From assembly GCF_000702885.1 (NCBI RefSeq), contig NZ_JNKO01000001.1:248001-312000 (forward strand): a DNA stretch of 64,000 nucleotides, written 5' to 3'. The notes below the pieces were generated by a model that saw only the letters and a program-made list of their open reading frames with translations, was not told where the DNA came from and ran no database searches. The DNA is from Oribacterium sp. P6A1 (lineage in GTDB: Bacteria; Bacillota; Clostridia; Lachnospirales; Lachnospiraceae). The first letter of the stretch is position 1; the number at the start of each line of letters is the position of its first letter. The position numbers were made by a program, and so were the translations under genes. Below are positions 62,875-64,000 of the stretch, one piece after another.

Positions 62875-63591
62875 TTACCAATTCAATTCAAAAGCATCTT
62901 TCGGATTATCGTTAATGACTATTTCATCTATCGTACCGTTTTTAACCATGATAACTTTATCCGCAATCTCAGCGAACAAAGCATTATGTGTGACCATGAC
63001 AACGGTTCTTCCCTCTACCCTGCTCTGATCCTGCAGAAGCTTAAGAACTTCACGGCCTGTATTTGTATCGAGAGCTCCGGTAGGCTCATCGCACAAAAGA
63101 AGCCTGGGCTTTTTGGCTATAGCTCTGGCTATGGCGATTCTTTGCTGCTGACCACCTGACATCTGGGAAGGAAAATTATCCTTTTTATCTTTAAGTCCGA
63201 CGAGGTCGAGAGCATCCAGGGGATTCATGATGTCTATACCAAGGTCTCTCATAAGGTCTACATTTTCATAGGCTGTAAGGGATGGAACCAGATTATAGAA
63301 CTGGAATATGATTCCCACATCCCTGGCTCTGAACTGTCCCAGTCTTCTGTCATCGAATGCAGTTATTTCTTCTCCGCCAAAAAAGATAGAACCTCCTGTG
63401 GCTGCATCCAGTCCTCCAACCAGATTAAGCAAAGTACTCTTTCCTGATCCGCTGGGACCCAGTATGACAACAAGTTCGCCTTCCATGATTTCTACATTCA
63501 CATCATGCAGCGCCTCATAGACTATTTGGCCGTTTCTGTAGATTTTTCCTACATTATTAAGTTTAATAAGTAATTTCGTATTTTCTTCCAT
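62875..63591 (-). CDS. ABC exporter ATPase (MacB/LolD type)
   Basis: 238 aa from the ATG at 63591; the longer reading begins at a TTG and is not supported. Walker A LGPSGSGKSTLL, Q-loop FQFYNLVPSL, signature SQMSGGQQQRIAIARAI, Walker B RLLLCDEPTGALD and H-loop VMVTHN are all present. The sequence is of the LolD/MacB group that drives FtsX-like permeases. First gene of the exporter operon. Confidence 0.94.
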   Translation of the reverse strand: MEENTKLLIKLNNVGKIYRNGQIVYEALHDVNVEIMEGELVVILGPSGSGKSTLLNLVGGLDAATGGSIFFGGEEITAFDDRRLGQFRARDVGIIFQFYNLVPSLTAYENVDLMRDLGIDIMNPLDALDLVGLKDKKDNFPSQMSGGQQQRIAIARAIAKKPRLLLCDEPTGALDTNTGREVLKLLQDQSRVEGRTVVMVTHNALFAEIADKVIMVKNGTIDEIVINDNPKDAFELNW

Positions 63592-63764
63592 ACCTATACA
63601 GCGACAAATGATCAAAAATGATAAAATAAATAATTATTTCTATTAATTTTACTTTATATTTTATTTTAACTATTTTTATTTATTATAAGTATATCAAATT
63701 TTTTTATTTCGTTACTATTTATCTTTAATTTAGTTAGTTCCTGAATCGGTCTTAACTTTTTCGC

Positions 63765-63812
63765 AAAAAAAGATGCAGGTTTAAGCGTCTGACACGCTCC
63801 TTAACCTGCATC
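63765..63812 (-). terminator. Terminator of the partial PrpF-like gene at the right edge
   Basis: On the minus strand GATGCAGGTTAAGGAGCG pairs with CGCTTAAACCTGCATC, followed by seven T's. Confidence 0.85.
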
Positions 63813-63862
63813 CGTCTTTAATCGGCCTTACCGGCCTATATATGATCTATAAGATTATTTCA

Positions 63863-64000
63863 TCATCTGATATATACATATCCGTCCATGATTCTTCTTG
63901 CTGTTCTCTGTACTGCAACTCCCGGAATCTTATAGTCCGCAGGATTTCTTCCTTCCTTTACCACAGTAGGAACCATAGTCATCACACCGCTTGGATGTCC
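63863..64000 (-). CDS. C-terminus of a second PrpF-family protein (cut by window edge)
   Basis: The last 45 residues of a gene entering from the right. GHPSGVMTMVP and VAVQRTARRIMDGYVYIR are the typical PrpF-family ending (HPSG, then RTAR.lMdG). This differs from the PrpF-like protein at 50.7 kb, which ends FRTANLIMEG, so it is a distinct paralogue. It may resemble 3-methylitaconate or oxalomesaconate isomerases. A terminator lies 51 nt past the stop. Confidence 0.7.
   Translation of the reverse strand, partial: GHPSGVMTMVPTVVKEGRNPADYKIPGVAVQRTARRIMDGYVYIR

Noticed and set aside
62381-63028. 215-codon plus-strand ORF across the exporter permease and ATPase
   Set aside because: Antisense to two well-supported genes and without a ribosome site.

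Overview
The window looks like a chromosome segment from an anaerobic, plant-polysaccharide-degrading Firmicute, most likely a Lachnospiraceae member of the Butyrivibrio/Pseudobutyrivibrio/Lachnospira kind. This is an inference from gene content: a PPi-type phosphofructokinase, class III fructose-1,6-bisphosphatase, a split (two-gene) transketolase, intracellular GH120 and GH67 enzymes, a cytoplasmic pectinesterase and a citrate lyase operon. Strong AAGGAGG-type ribosome sites precede most genes. No rRNA, tRNA, CRISPR array, prophage or insertion sequence was recognised.

Layout. 0.3-2.7 kb (+): cytoplasmic pectinesterase and PPi-PFK. 2.8-6.5 kb (-): small transaldolase, a GntR/FCD regulator and a TRAP transporter operon that is visibly decayed (dctP lacks its 5' end; a deletion joins dctQ to the middle of dctM). 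6.8-19 kb: housekeeping genes (fbp, ftsH, a CsoR-type regulator with its operator inside its promoter, a YjfB-like small protein, an RsbW-like anti-sigma factor, a methyltransferase, mgtE behind an upstream ORF and attenuator, a YfcE-like phosphodiesterase, an array of nine hairpins, argS, efp).

19.2-36.6 kb, all on the minus strand, is a glucuronoxylan-oligosaccharide utilisation locus. It holds an acetylesterase, GH67 alpha-glucuronidase, sugar ABC importer, AraC regulator, GH120 beta-xylosidase, xylulokinase, an L-fucose-isomerase-family protein where a xylose isomerase would be expected, transaldolase, both transketolase halves and an aldose epimerase. Together these take acetylated, glucuronate-decorated xylo-oligosaccharides to pentose-phosphate intermediates.

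36.9-58 kb is a tricarboxylate region. A cit operon (citD-citE-citF, a CitC-like GNAT protein, citX, citG, a zinc-ribbon membrane protein, a TPM-domain protein, citC) lies next to a YbhJ-type aconitase-family hydratase, a MatC-like carrier, a PrpF-family isomerase with a divergent LysR regulator, an NAD-type isocitrate dehydrogenase, a second YbhJ-type hydratase and a second LysR regulator. The cit operon and the first hydratase share the same promoter architecture with the same inverted-repeat operator. I infer a route: import of trans-aconitate or a related tricarboxylate, isomerisation to cis-aconitate, hydration to citrate/isocitrate, then citrate lyase (acetate + oxaloacetate) or isocitrate dehydrogenase (2-oxoglutarate). 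trans-Aconitate is abundant in grasses, which would fit the xylan locus next door.

59-63.6 kb (-): a three-gene MacAB-like exporter. The right edge holds the C-terminus of a second PrpF-family protein.
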